Assembly: GCF_027853965.1 (NCBI RefSeq) | Contig: NZ_JAQGLB010000001.1 | Span: 248,001-312,000, forward strand | DNA: 64,000 nucleotides | Direction of reading: 5' to 3' | Source: Saccharopolyspora indica | Lineage (GTDB): Bacteria > Actinomycetota > Actinomycetes > Mycobacteriales > Pseudonocardiaceae | In this document: in pieces, positions 16,981-24,523 of the stretch | Numbering within the stretch: position 1 is the stretch's first letter | Layout: every line of letters begins with the position of its first letter | Translations under genes and position numbers: made by a program | Notes under the pieces: model-generated | Databases searched by the model: none | Told to the model about the DNA's origin: nothing | Seen by the model: the letters and a program-made list of their open reading frames with translations, nothing else

Positions 16981-17487
16981 TCAGATTCCGGCGACGAGGT
17001 TGAAGGTGCCGGTGAGCTGGTTCAGGACGACGAGCGCGACTGCGTCGGCGATCGTGCGTTCGGTCCAGCCGTGGGCGGTGAGGTCGGAGAGCTCGTCGTC
17101 GCTGATCGCCGCCGGTTCCGCGAGCACCTTGAGCGCGAAGGTGAGCAGTGCCGCCTCGCGCGGGTCGGTGGAGGTCGCCTGCCGGGCGAGTGCGATGTCG
17201 GTGTCGGTCAGCCCCGCCGCTTTCGCGGCTTCGGCGTGCGCGTTCAAGCAGGTCTCGCAGCCGAGCCACTCCTGGACGGCCAGCGAGATCTTCTCGCTGA
17301 GCGCGCGCGGCAGCTTCGTGCGCTTCACCGCCCTCGAGAACGAGAGGTAGCCCTGCAGGAGCGCGGGCGAGTGCGCCATCGTGCGGATCATCTCGCCCGC
17401 GGATCCGTGCCGGGTGATGATCTCCTCCAGCTGCTCGCGCGAAGCGGCGGGGGCGTCGATCGGTTCCAGTGCTGTCAGTCGTCGCAT
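16981..17487 (-). CDS. AhpD/carboxymuconolactone-decarboxylase-like protein
   Basis: 168 aa. The EWLGCETCLNAHAEAAKAAGL segment holds the CxxC plus His of AhpD-type alkylhydroperoxidases, in an all-helical CMD fold. It probably reduces peroxides or disulfides in the cytoplasm. The ATG at 17487 follows GAGG. Upstream, TTGATG-N18-TATATG forms a good promoter whose spacer is filled by a CsoR-type palindrome, so expression should respond to copper or persulfide. It is divergent from the His-rich gene at 17677. Confidence 0.85.
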   Translation of the reverse strand: MRRLTALEPIDAPAASREQLEEIITRHGSAGEMIRTMAHSPALLQGYLSFSRAVKRTKLPRALSEKISLAVQEWLGCETCLNAHAEAAKAAGLTDTDIALARQATSTDPREAALLTFALKVLAEPAAISDDELSDLTAHGWTERTIADAVALVVLNQLTGTFNLVAGI

Positions 17488-17531
17488 CACGCGTCCTCGC
17501 TCCAGGCGCTGCTCGGTGGTCCGGGCTGATA

Positions 17532-17561
17532 CATATACCCCTTGGGGGTATGTCTCATCAA
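17532..17561 (-). promoter_or_regulatory. AhpD-gene promoter with embedded CsoR-type operator
   Basis: On the minus strand, -35 TTGATG (17561-17556), 18 bp, -10 TATATG (17537-17532). The palindrome ATACCCCTTGGGGGTAT (17535-17551) occupies the spacer and touches the -10. This is the arrangement of CsoR-family repressor sites (copper, or persulfide for CstR-like members). Confidence 0.7.
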
Positions 17562-17569
17562 GTTGTCGC

Positions 17570-17586
17570 GTACCCCCAAGGGGTAT
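17570..17586. promoter_or_regulatory. CsoR-type operator 2
   Basis: GTACCCCCAAGGGGTAT, a palindrome of the same type, 35 bp from operator 1. A rightward TTGTCG (17563) and TATGTT (17584) flank it and could be a promoter for the His-rich gene, with the operator again in the spacer. Confidence 0.65.
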
Positions 17587-17644
17587 GTTGTGGATCACGT
17601 TGCGCCGACGTGGACGGGTTGGCATAGTTCTCGGCATCGGGCAC

Positions 17645-17661
17645 ATACCCCCTGGGGGTAT
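17645..17661. promoter_or_regulatory. CsoR-type operator 3
   Basis: ATACCCCCTGGGGGTAT is the most symmetric copy (8-bp arms). It lies 16 bp before the His-rich gene start, downstream of a possible second promoter TTGCGC (17600)-N17-CATAGT (17623). Bound protein here would block elongation or the ribosome site. Confidence 0.68.
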
Positions 17662-17676
17662 CGAGAGGGGATGGCG

Positions 17677-18447
17677 ATGAACCAGTCGACGCACGCGGGT
17701 CACCACGACCACGCCGCAGCGCACCACGCCGGTCACCACGGCCACGCGGGTGCCCCGGAAGGGCTGCAGATCAGCAAGGACGGCTACACCTTCGCGCCGG
17801 AGACCGCCCGGCTGGTCGCCGGCGGAACCGCCGACTACCGGTTCCGCATCCTCGGACCGGACGGGGCGGCGGTGACCTCGCTGGCCGAGGTGCACGGGAA
17901 GCGGATCCACCTCATCGCGGTCCGCCGCGACCTCACCGCCTTCTGGCACCTGCACCCGGTCGAGACCGGCGGCGGGACCTGGACGGTGCCGCTGGAGCTG
18001 CCGGAGGCGGGGGAGTACCGCGTCTTCGTCGACTTCCAGCCCGAAGGCGCGGCCGGGCTCACGCTCGGCGCGGACCTGGCGGTCGCCGGTGACTACCGGC
18101 CGCGCCCGGTGCCGGAAGCGGCCGCGGTGTCGGCGGTCGACGGCTACGAGGTCGTGCTCGACGGCGAACTCCGGCCGGGCCAGGCACACCGGCTCGCCCT
18201 GACCGTGCACCGCGACGGTGCCCCGGTCACCGACCTGGAGCCCTACCTCGGCGCCTACGGGCACCTGGTCGCCCTCCGGCTCGGAGACCTCGCGTACCTG
18301 CACGTCCACCCGGAGGACGCGACCGGCCCCGGCCCGGAGATCGGCTTCCACGCGGCGGTGCCCGGCCCGGGGACCTACCGGCTGTTCCTCGACTTCAAGC
18401 ACGCCGGAAAGGTCCGCACCGCCCAGTTCACCGTCGTCGCCGCGTGA
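17677..18447 (+). CDS. His-rich, probably metal-responsive protein of unknown function
   Basis: 256 aa. Residues 5-26 are a His-rich run (HAGHHDHAAAHHAGHHGHAG), a likely Cu/Ni/Zn ligand tail. The remainder looks like two beta-sandwich modules, each with a W/Y-LHVHP or FWHLHPV motif and a G-x-YR-x-F-x-DF end (around residues 85-125 and 205-250), suggesting an internal duplication. No signal peptide is seen. ATG 17677 is preferred because AGAGGGG lies six bases upstream; an ATG at 17671 is possible. Three CsoR-type operators precede it, so copper or persulfide control is likely. Confidence 0.7.
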   Translation: MNQSTHAGHHDHAAAHHAGHHGHAGAPEGLQISKDGYTFAPETARLVAGGTADYRFRILGPDGAAVTSLAEVHGKRIHLIAVRRDLTAFWHLHPVETGGGTWTVPLELPEAGEYRVFVDFQPEGAAGLTLGADLAVAGDYRPRPVPEAAAVSAVDGYEVVLDGELRPGQAHRLALTVHRDGAPVTDLEPYLGAYGHLVALRLGDLAYLHVHPEDATGPGPEIGFHAAVPGPGTYRLFLDFKHAGKVRTAQFTVVAA

Positions 18448-18470
18448 CCGGCCGCCAGCGGTGCGACCGC

Positions 18471-18504
18471 TCCGGGTGGTGACCTGGCCGGGTCACCACC
18501 CGGA
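18471..18504. terminator. Bidirectional terminator hairpin
   Basis: A perfect 14-bp stem (starting TCCGGGTGGTGACC) with a 6-nt loop between the converging His-rich and MFS genes. Confidence 0.7.
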
Positions 18505-18521
18505 ACCGGCTCCGCGAGCGC

Positions 18522-19736
18522 TCAGGCGCGGGCGGTGCGGGCGACGGCGGGGATGATCGCCAGGGCGAGGACACCGCCGACGACCGCGAGCACCGAGTAG
18601 CTGCTGGCCGCGACGACCATGCCGGAGGCCATGCCGCCGCCCGCCCCGGCCAGTGCGATGGAGACGTCGATCTTGCCCTGGACCTTGGCCCGGGTGGCCA
18701 GCGGAACGGCGTCGGTGATGATCGTGGTGCCGCTGATCAGGCCGAAGTTCCAGCCGAGCCCGAGCAGCCCGAGCGCGAGCGCGAGCAGCCAGGTGGACTG
18801 CGGCGGTGCCAGGGCCGCGACCAGCCCGGCGCCGAGGAGGGTGATCCCGGAGGCGGCGGCCACCGCCAGCCGGCCGAAGCGGTCGACGAGCAGCCCGCTG
18901 AACGGGGACGGCAGGTACATCCCGGCGATGTGCACCGCGATGACCAGTCCTGCCGCGCTGACGTCGTGGCCGTGGTGCTGCATGTGCACCGGCGTCATGG
19001 TCATGATCGCGGCCATGACGATCTGGGTGATCACCATGACCGACGCGCCCAGCACCAGGTGCGCGCGATGCGGTGTCGCCGGATCCACGGATTCTTCCTG
19101 GGACCGCGGCGTTTCCGCGGCGAAGGCGCGCGCGGTGGTCAGGGGATCGGGGCGGAGCATGACCCACAGCACGACCGCGGCCGCCGCGTAGGCGACCGCC
19201 GCGAGGAGGAAAGGACCGGCCAGCTGCGGTAGCCCCAGGGAGGCGGCCAGCCCGCCCGTCGCGGTGACCAGGTTCGGCCCGGCGACGGCCCCGACGGTGG
19301 TGGCCACCAGGACGGTGCTCACCGCTCGGCCCCGCTGCTGCGGCGCGGCGAGATCGGCCCCGGCATAGCGGGCCTGGAGGTTGGTGGCGCTGCCCGCGCC
19401 GTAGACGAACAGCGAGAGGAACAGCAGGAACACGTTGCCGGTGCCGGCGGCGATCACGACGCCCAAGCTCCCCGCTGCTCCGGTGGCGTAGCCCATCGAG
19501 AGCCCGACGCGGCGGCCTAATCGCTGCGAGACGCGTCCGACGATGACCGCGGTGGCGGCGGAACCGATGGTGAACAGCGCACTGGGCAGCCCGGACAAAC
19601 TGGTGCTGGCGAGCATCTCCTGCGCCAGCAGCGCGCCCACGGTGATGCCTGCGGCGAGACCGGCCCCGCTGAGTATCTGCGCGGTCACCAGCACGGTGAG
19701 AATGCGCTTCTGGGCAGGATGGGCTGCAACGGACAC
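18522..19736 (-). CDS. MFS transporter
   Basis: 404 aa with about twelve helices, VGRVSQRLGRRVGL as the loop 2-3 motif A, and a matching LLVDRFGRLAVA in the second half. The central loop before helix 7 is charged, and a TPVHMQHHGHD segment offers several His/Met residues that could contact a soft metal. The start is a GTG at 19736. It is the third gene of an operon with the ArsR-rhodanese and methyltransferase genes. Export of a toxic metal(loid) or a methylated product is plausible but unproven. Confidence 0.8.
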   Translation of the reverse strand: MSVAAHPAQKRILTVLVTAQILSGAGLAAGITVGALLAQEMLASTSLSGLPSALFTIGSAATAVIVGRVSQRLGRRVGLSMGYATGAAGSLGVVIAAGTGNVFLLFLSLFVYGAGSATNLQARYAGADLAAPQQRGRAVSTVLVATTVGAVAGPNLVTATGGLAASLGLPQLAGPFLLAAVAYAAAAVVLWVMLRPDPLTTARAFAAETPRSQEESVDPATPHRAHLVLGASVMVITQIVMAAIMTMTPVHMQHHGHDVSAAGLVIAVHIAGMYLPSPFSGLLVDRFGRLAVAAASGITLLGAGLVAALAPPQSTWLLALALGLLGLGWNFGLISGTTIITDAVPLATRAKVQGKIDVSIALAGAGGGMASGMVVAASSYSVLAVVGGVLALAIIPAVARTARA

Positions 19737-19769
19737 GGAGAGGCCTTTCCGCCTGGAACGTTCCCCGGT

Positions 19770-20426
19770 TCAGCGGGGTTTGGTCTGGGTGATGCGCCAC
19801 AGGCGCCGGGGGAGCCCGCCTTCCTCGAAGGCGTGCACATCGGGCGCGGACCACCCCAGCGCGAGGGAATCGACCAGGTCGCGGTCGAAGAAGTGCACGG
19901 CGAAACCGCCGTGCTCGTAGATGTCGTCGCCGTGCGCGACACCGGCGCCGTAGTGGGCGTCGCCGGTGTGCCGCGCGGTGTACACCAGGGCACCGCCCGG
20001 GCGCAGCACGCGGTGGATCTCCGCGACCAGCGCGTGGATCTCCGCTGTGGACAGCGCCATGCACAGCAGCATGTGCGCGAAGACGCCGTCCACGCTTCCG
20101 TCCCGGAGCGGGATCGGGGTGCGGACGTCGTGCGCGGTCGTGGTGATGCGACCGGACACACCGCCTTCGCGCGCGCGGGAGCGGAGTTGCGCGAGGCCGT
20201 CGCTGCTGAAGTCCATGGCGTGCACGGTGAAACCGCACCGCGCGAAGTGCAGGCTGTCCCGCCCGTGCCCGGCGCCCAGTTCGAGGATCGCACCGCCGGT
20301 GGTGAAGAGCCCCGCCGCGTGCTGCGCGGGCTCGGACGGCTGGTCGCCGTACATGCCCGGATGGGCTCGGTAGGTGCTCTGCCAGTGCTCGTGCTGGAGG
20401 TGCCCGAGGTCGGCTGCCCTGGTCAT
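19770..20426 (-). CDS. Class I SAM-dependent methyltransferase
   Basis: 218 aa. Motif I is ILELGAGHGRDSLHFA near residue 47, post-I is VHAMDFS, motif II falls around SVDGVFAHMLLCMA, and motif III is VLRPGGALVYT. The fold resembles small-molecule and thiopurine/tellurite-type methyltransferases. It starts one base after the ArsR-rhodanese stop (TGACATG), so the two are translationally linked. With an ArsR regulator and exporter it may detoxify a metalloid or thiol compound. Confidence 0.85.
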   Translation of the reverse strand: MTRAADLGHLQHEHWQSTYRAHPGMYGDQPSEPAQHAAGLFTTGGAILELGAGHGRDSLHFARCGFTVHAMDFSSDGLAQLRSRAREGGVSGRITTTAHDVRTPIPLRDGSVDGVFAHMLLCMALSTAEIHALVAEIHRVLRPGGALVYTARHTGDAHYGAGVAHGDDIYEHGGFAVHFFDRDLVDSLALGWSAPDVHAFEEGGLPRRLWRITQTKPR

Positions 20427-20427
20427 G

Positions 20428-21087
20428 TCAGCTCGCCTCCACCGGCAGCTCGGCGAGCTGCCATTCGAGCATCCCGTCGGCCAGCGGCCGGGCGTTGCGG
20501 CCGTGCGCGGTCAGCAGCCGCACGGCGTCGTAGGACAGCACGCAGTAGCTCCCGCGGCAGTAGGCGACGATCTCCTGATCGGCCGGGATGTCGTCGAGCC
20601 GGTCGGCGAGCTCGTCCACCGGGATCGACACCGCTCCCGGGATGTGCCCGGCGGCGTACTCCTCGTGAGGCCGCACGTCGAGCACCACCACGTCGCCGAG
20701 CCGGGCGCGGCGCAGCAGCTCCTCCCGGCTGACGTGCTCGGTGCCCGCGGAGCCGAGGTGGGCGGCGCGAGCCGCCTCCACGTCGGGGAGGTGAGCGCTG
20801 GCCACGGTCCGCACCAGCGCGAACAGCGCGGCGACGTCGCTCCCGGCGAGCCGGTAGTAGATCTTGGTCCCCTCGCGGCGGGTGAGGACCAGGTTCGCCT
20901 GCTTGAGCGTCTGCAGATGCGCGGAGGCGGTGGTCGTGCCCAGCTGCGCGGCGCGTGCCAGGGCCTCGACGGTGCGCTCTCCCTGCGCGAGCAGATCGAG
21001 CAGTTCCAGCCGCTTCCCGCTGCTCAGCGCCTTGCCGACGCGGGCGAACTGATCGAACAGAGCGGTCTTCGAATCCCGATCGGCCAT
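20428..21087 (-). CDS. ArsR-type regulator fused to rhodanese domain
   Basis: 219 aa. Residues ~10-95 form an ArsR winged helix (LSSGKRLELLDLLAQGERTV and TTTASAHLQTLKQANLV). Residues ~120-215 form a rhodanese domain with the DVRPHEEYAAGHIPGA signature and active loop CRGSYC, nucleophile Cys177. The fusion suggests a sensor that takes a persulfide on Cys177 rather than binding metal in a classical ArsR site, as no CxC metal motif is seen. The start at 21087 has GGAGAAG upstream. It is the first gene of the operon with the methyltransferase and MFS genes, and is divergent from the 65-aa gene. Confidence 0.88.
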   Translation of the reverse strand: MADRDSKTALFDQFARVGKALSSGKRLELLDLLAQGERTVEALARAAQLGTTTASAHLQTLKQANLVLTRREGTKIYYRLAGSDVAALFALVRTVASAHLPDVEAARAAHLGSAGTEHVSREELLRRARLGDVVVLDVRPHEEYAAGHIPGAVSIPVDELADRLDDIPADQEIVAYCRGSYCVLSYDAVRLLTAHGRNARPLADGMLEWQLAELPVEAS

Positions 21088-21264
21088 CGCTTCTCCAATC
21101 TTCCATGGAATAGCGTACAACGGTCGCTCGCTGCGCTGCGCAGGCGAGGGATCCCGGGTTCACCCGATTCGCTTACCCGGCGCGTTTCAAACCCGCGTTT
21201 CACCTGGTGGGGAGGTGAACACGGAGGGTGCGGGCGGGTGTCGGCGGGTGGTCGGCGGGCGGGC

Positions 21265-21293
21265 GTGACGGCGTGGTGACGGTGTGGTGACGG
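21265..21293 (+). promoter_or_regulatory. Three 11-bp-phased GTGACGG boxes
   Basis: GTGACGG occurs at 21265, 21276 and 21287, exactly 11 bp apart, about 70 bp before the 65-aa gene. The same three boxes with the same spacing precede its paralogue at 36486-36514. Seven-base repeats every 11 bp are how OmpR-type winged-helix proteins (SARPs, PhoP-like regulators) bind on one face of DNA. Confidence 0.65.
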
Positions 21294-21365
21294 TGCTCTG
21301 TCGTACTCGGGCTCGGCGGTTGGTACCGCTGTTTGCACTGTCGTGAACGCGAACAAGGGGGAACC

Positions 21366-21563
21366 ATGTTCGAACACCTCTCGGTGGAGCTGCTGCCGGA
21401 GCGCAAGGCACTCGGCGGCGGCTGGTGGGGCGGCTTCGGCGACATCGACCAGCACCTGGACGTGTGGCAGGACGTCGACGTCGACGTCTACAACGGCTCC
21501 TTCGCCGGTGATGTCGATGTGACCGCCTTCAACAACGCCAGCGTCGACCAGAACGCCCGCTGA
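21366..21563 (+). CDS. 65-aa Asp/Val-rich small protein, copy A
   Basis: 65 aa. Residues 1-29 (MFEHLSVELLPERKALGGG, then WWGGFGDIDQ) are identical to the protein at 36218-36415. Residues 30-65 are acidic, with DVDVDV and GDVDVTAFNNA blocks, no Lys and a single C-terminal Arg. No signal peptide or membrane helix is seen. AAGGGGG sits five bases before the ATG. Promoter boxes, ribosome site, coding sequence and terminator hairpin are all conserved between the two copies, which argues strongly that this is a real gene. A secreted or self-assembling peptide, or a precursor peptide cut near the GGG, are possibilities; I do not recognise the family. Confidence 0.8.
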   Translation: MFEHLSVELLPERKALGGGWWGGFGDIDQHLDVWQDVDVDVYNGSFAGDVDVTAFNNASVDQNAR

Positions 21564-21580
21564 CCCGCACCTGGACGTTC

Positions 21581-21617
21581 TCGGCCGCCCACCGCAACCT
21601 GCGCGGTGGGCGGCCGA
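21581..21617. terminator. Terminator of copy A, shared with CHAT gene
   Basis: TCGGCCGCCCACCGC pairs over 15 bp with 21603-21617 around a 7-nt loop, between the 65-aa gene and the converging CHAT gene. Nearly the same stem follows the paralogous gene (36166-36201). Confidence 0.75.
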
Positions 21618-21623
21618 GGCGCG

Positions 21624-22952
21624 TCAGCGCTGCCGGAGGTCGGGCGGTGGCGGTGACCAGGCGGTGTGGAACGCCGCCCAGATCAGCGGTGTGCAGCGGA
21701 GATCGCCGGTCTCGATCCACCGGTGGGCTTGGGCGCGCTGCCACGCGTTGAGCGCGGCGACCGGGTCCGGTGACTCGTGCGCGGCGTTCACCGCGAGGAT
21801 CGCCTCGGCCAGCACGCCCGCCGCGCGATCACCCAGCCCCGGGACGTAGCGCCGCAACCCGGCTTCGGTCGGCAGGGTCCAGCGCGTCGCGGTGACGTAC
21901 TCCGCTCCGCGGTGCGTGAAGGCCGCGACCAGGCCGGTCGGTTCGGCGAAGCGCAGGTCACCGCCGGACTCGCACGCGACCAGAGCGACCCGGTTGGGCG
22001 CGCGCAGCGGTTCGGCCGGTCCGTGGCCGAGGACGATGTCGGCGGCGGTGAAGGGGCGGTGCCCGTTGACCGGTTCGGCGTGACCGGTGGTCCCGGCGCC
22101 GTCGGAGAGGTGCATCCGGGAGTCGAGGGCGTGCGTCGAGGCCGTCACGTGGCCGACGTAGAGGAAGCGCGACGCGCCGTCGAGCTCGGCGACCAGCCGG
22201 TCGCGGCCGAAGTCGTTGCGACGGAAGGCATTTCCGCCCGGGCGGGCGCGATCACCGAGCGCCGCGACCATCTCGGCCAGCGGTGATCCCGGTGCGACGG
22301 GGCCGAGCACGCTGCCCAGCTCGGAGGTCTCGCCGAAGCCCGGAACCGCGGGGTCGAGCGCTGTGACCACCGCGCCCCGCGGATCCCACGCCGAGACGGC
22401 CCTTCCGGCCCCGTTGCGCAGCGATGCGGGCAGCAGCGTGGAGATGTCGACCATGTCGGTCAACCGGTCGGTGCCGGAGGTGCCCAGCAGTTCCCACGGC
22501 AGCTGCGCGGTGGACGGCGAGGGCTGGATGCGCAGGTGCGGGCGGAATCCGCGGGATTCCAGCGCGTTGAGCTCCAGCCCGAGCCGTTGCGGGATGACGC
22601 ACGAGGTCAGCGCGGTGGCGAGCCGCTGTTCGCGGGCCGGGTCGGTGAAGTCGCCGCCGCCGAGAGCTCGTTCGAGCGCTTGGTGGCCGGTTTCGGACGG
22701 CAGCGGCGAGGGCAGCGCGGCGCGCAGCAGTTCCAGACCGGGGGCGATGTGCGCGCGCGGCAGCACGACCATCCGGGGGTGCGCCGGAGCGTGGTCCCAC
22801 ACCCAGCTCAGGTAGAGCTCATCGGCGTCCACGTAGGTCAGTCGGGCGACCGGCCGGGTGGCGGCCGCCAGCCCGGCCAGCACTTCGCCGCCGTCCGGGA
22901 TCGCGCGGACCTCCGGCGGGACCAGGTGCTCCGCTGCTCGCCAGTTCACCAT
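21624..22952 (-). CDS. CHAT-domain cysteine protease-like protein
   Basis: 442 aa. The C-terminal ~300 residues are a CHAT (caspase HetF associated with TPRs) domain: LPWELL at 151-156, a catalytic His268 in LYVGHVTAS, Cys327 in VALVACESGG, and the closing PLIWAAFHTAW typical of the family. The N-terminal 130 residues are unassigned. Its ATG lies inside the last codons of the TPR gene (7-base overlap), so the two are made together. CHAT proteases are usually activated by partner TPR or sensor proteins in conflict or programmed-death systems; that role here is inference. Confidence 0.8.
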   Translation of the reverse strand: MVNWRAAEHLVPPEVRAIPDGGEVLAGLAAATRPVARLTYVDADELYLSWVWDHAPAHPRMVVLPRAHIAPGLELLRAALPSPLPSETGHQALERALGGGDFTDPAREQRLATALTSCVIPQRLGLELNALESRGFRPHLRIQPSPSTAQLPWELLGTSGTDRLTDMVDISTLLPASLRNGAGRAVSAWDPRGAVVTALDPAVPGFGETSELGSVLGPVAPGSPLAEMVAALGDRARPGGNAFRRNDFGRDRLVAELDGASRFLYVGHVTASTHALDSRMHLSDGAGTTGHAEPVNGHRPFTAADIVLGHGPAEPLRAPNRVALVACESGGDLRFAEPTGLVAAFTHRGAEYVTATRWTLPTEAGLRRYVPGLGDRAAGVLAEAILAVNAAHESPDPVAALNAWQRAQAHRWIETGDLRCTPLIWAAFHTAWSPPPPDLRQR

Positions 22953-24523
22953 CCCGCCACGACCTCCTCGGACCGGACGCGGATGCCGTAGCGCTGCTCG
23001 GCGCGGTCGATCCACTCCGAGAGCAGCACGTCCGCACCCGGGCAGGAGAGCACCCGCGGGGGCGGCTGGAACCGCACGGGAATCCGCGTCGCACCGGTGA
23101 GCAGCCCGGATGCCGCGGCGGGCAGCTCGATCCCGGAGCCGGTGGGAACGGTCGGCTGGATTTCGGTGGCCCACGGGGAGATCGCGGTGGCCGCGGGGGA
23201 GCGGAAGGTGACCGCCGCCGAAGCGTTCTCCGTCAAGGCCAGCAGCAGCCGGGTGTCGCGGAGCGCCGCGGCCAGCCGGAACGCGAGCTCGCGGGCCGGT
23301 GCGGCCACGGAGCCGACCCACCGCTCGCGCGTGGGACCCGGCGGGAACGTCTCGCGCAGCGCCTCGGTGGTCAGGTGCGCGGTGACCGCGAGGTCCAGCG
23401 CTCGGGCCAGCAGTGCCGCTCGGTCGTCCGGCGATGCCGCCGCCCGCTCCGCGTGCATCTCCGCGCGGCGGACGTCGACGCGGCACCGGTCCTGCGCGGT
23501 GAGCGCGTGCTCGCGGGCGCTGGTGTAGGCGTCTTCGGCGGCGTCGAAGTTCATCCGCACCGATTCGGCGTCGCCGAGCAGGCCCCAGGCCTGGAGGCGC
23601 TCCACATGCGCGCCGCCGGCCGGGAACTGCGTGATCGCTTCTCGCAGTGCTCCCGCCGCCTCCTCCGGGCACCCGCTGTGCAGCCGCACCGCGGCGATCC
23701 CGCAGCGACTGGCGGCGGCCCTGGTCGGCAGCCCGGCCTCGACGGCCAGCGCCTCGGCCGTCTCGAAACCGCGCCGCGCCTCTTCCAGCCGCCCGGCCTG
23801 CAACGACGTCCGGGCCAGGTTCTCCACGGCGAGCTGGCGGCTCGTCGCGTCGCCGGCGAGCTGGTTGATCTGCTCGGCCAGCGCGAGGTAGTCCTGCGCG
23901 GTGGCGTCATCACCGGTCAGCTGGGCGATGCCGGCGAGGTTCGGGTAGACCGAGGCCGACAGCTCCGGGTGGCTGGCCAGGGCCACTTCGAGGGCGCGTT
24001 CGCCCTCCTGCTCGGCTTCGGGCAGCCGCCCGGCTTCGAGGAAGATGCCGCAGCGCACGTTGTGCAGGGAGAACCGGAGCAGATCACCGTCATCACCGGA
24101 GATCAGCGCGGCGGCCCGGTCGGCGGACTCCAGCGCTTCGTCCAGCCTGCCCAGCAGGATGAGCGTCTGCGCCCGGGAGAGGTGCCCGTTCAGCACCGCG
24201 GAGCGGGTGCCGCGGCGGTCGCCGATCTCGGCCAGCACCCGCAGGCCGGTGCCGATCGCCTCCTCGATCCCGGCGATCGCGCCGCCGAGGTCCCCGCTCA
24301 GCTCGCGGGCCGCGGCGAGGTTGGTCAGGGCGCGGCAGCGCAGGTCGAGGCCCTCGGCGTCGACGTCGGCGACGCGGGTGAGCGCGATGGCCTGCTCGAA
24401 GAGCTCGGCGCTGCGCGCGATCTGCCCGGCCCGCAGGAGCTGCGCGCCTTCGTTGTTGTTGTCGCGAACCGGTTTCCAGCGTTCTCCGGTGGGCATCGGC
24501 CCCTGGAGAGCCGGTCCGGTCAC
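22946..24523 (-). CDS. TPR-repeat protein partnered with CHAT protease
   Basis: 525 aa, almost wholly helical, with at least six TPR-like repeats between residues 25 and 400 (for example NEGAQLLRAGQIARSAELFEQA, RAQTLILLGRLDEALESADRA and LAGIAQLTGDDATAQDYLALA). The C-terminal ~110 residues are different and carry no clear motif. The start is GTG at 24523, four bases inside the preceding gene, with GGAGG. It is coupled on both sides in the four-gene operon and is likely the scaffold or sensor for the CHAT protein. Confidence 0.8.
   Translation of the reverse strand: MTGPALQGPMPTGERWKPVRDNNNEGAQLLRAGQIARSAELFEQAIALTRVADVDAEGLDLRCRALTNLAAARELSGDLGGAIAGIEEAIGTGLRVLAEIGDRRGTRSAVLNGHLSRAQTLILLGRLDEALESADRAAALISGDDGDLLRFSLHNVRCGIFLEAGRLPEAEQEGERALEVALASHPELSASVYPNLAGIAQLTGDDATAQDYLALAEQINQLAGDATSRQLAVENLARTSLQAGRLEEARRGFETAEALAVEAGLPTRAAASRCGIAAVRLHSGCPEEAAGALREAITQFPAGGAHVERLQAWGLLGDAESVRMNFDAAEDAYTSAREHALTAQDRCRVDVRRAEMHAERAAASPDDRAALLARALDLAVTAHLTTEALRETFPPGPTRERWVGSVAAPARELAFRLAAALRDTRLLLALTENASAAVTFRSPAATAISPWATEIQPTVPTGSGIELPAAASGLLTGATRIPVRFQPPPRVLSCPGADVLLSEWIDRAEQRYGIRVRSEEVVAGW

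Noticed and set aside
21265..21293. Treating the GTGACGG repeats as a minisatellite
   Set aside because: Only three units, with exact phase and position conserved at two loci in front of the same gene, which fits an operator better than slippage.
21366..21563. Calling the 65-aa gene a RiPP precursor
   Set aside because: A GGG motif after residue 16 is suggestive, but no modifying enzyme, protease/exporter or cyclodehydratase is beside either copy; kept as a possibility only.
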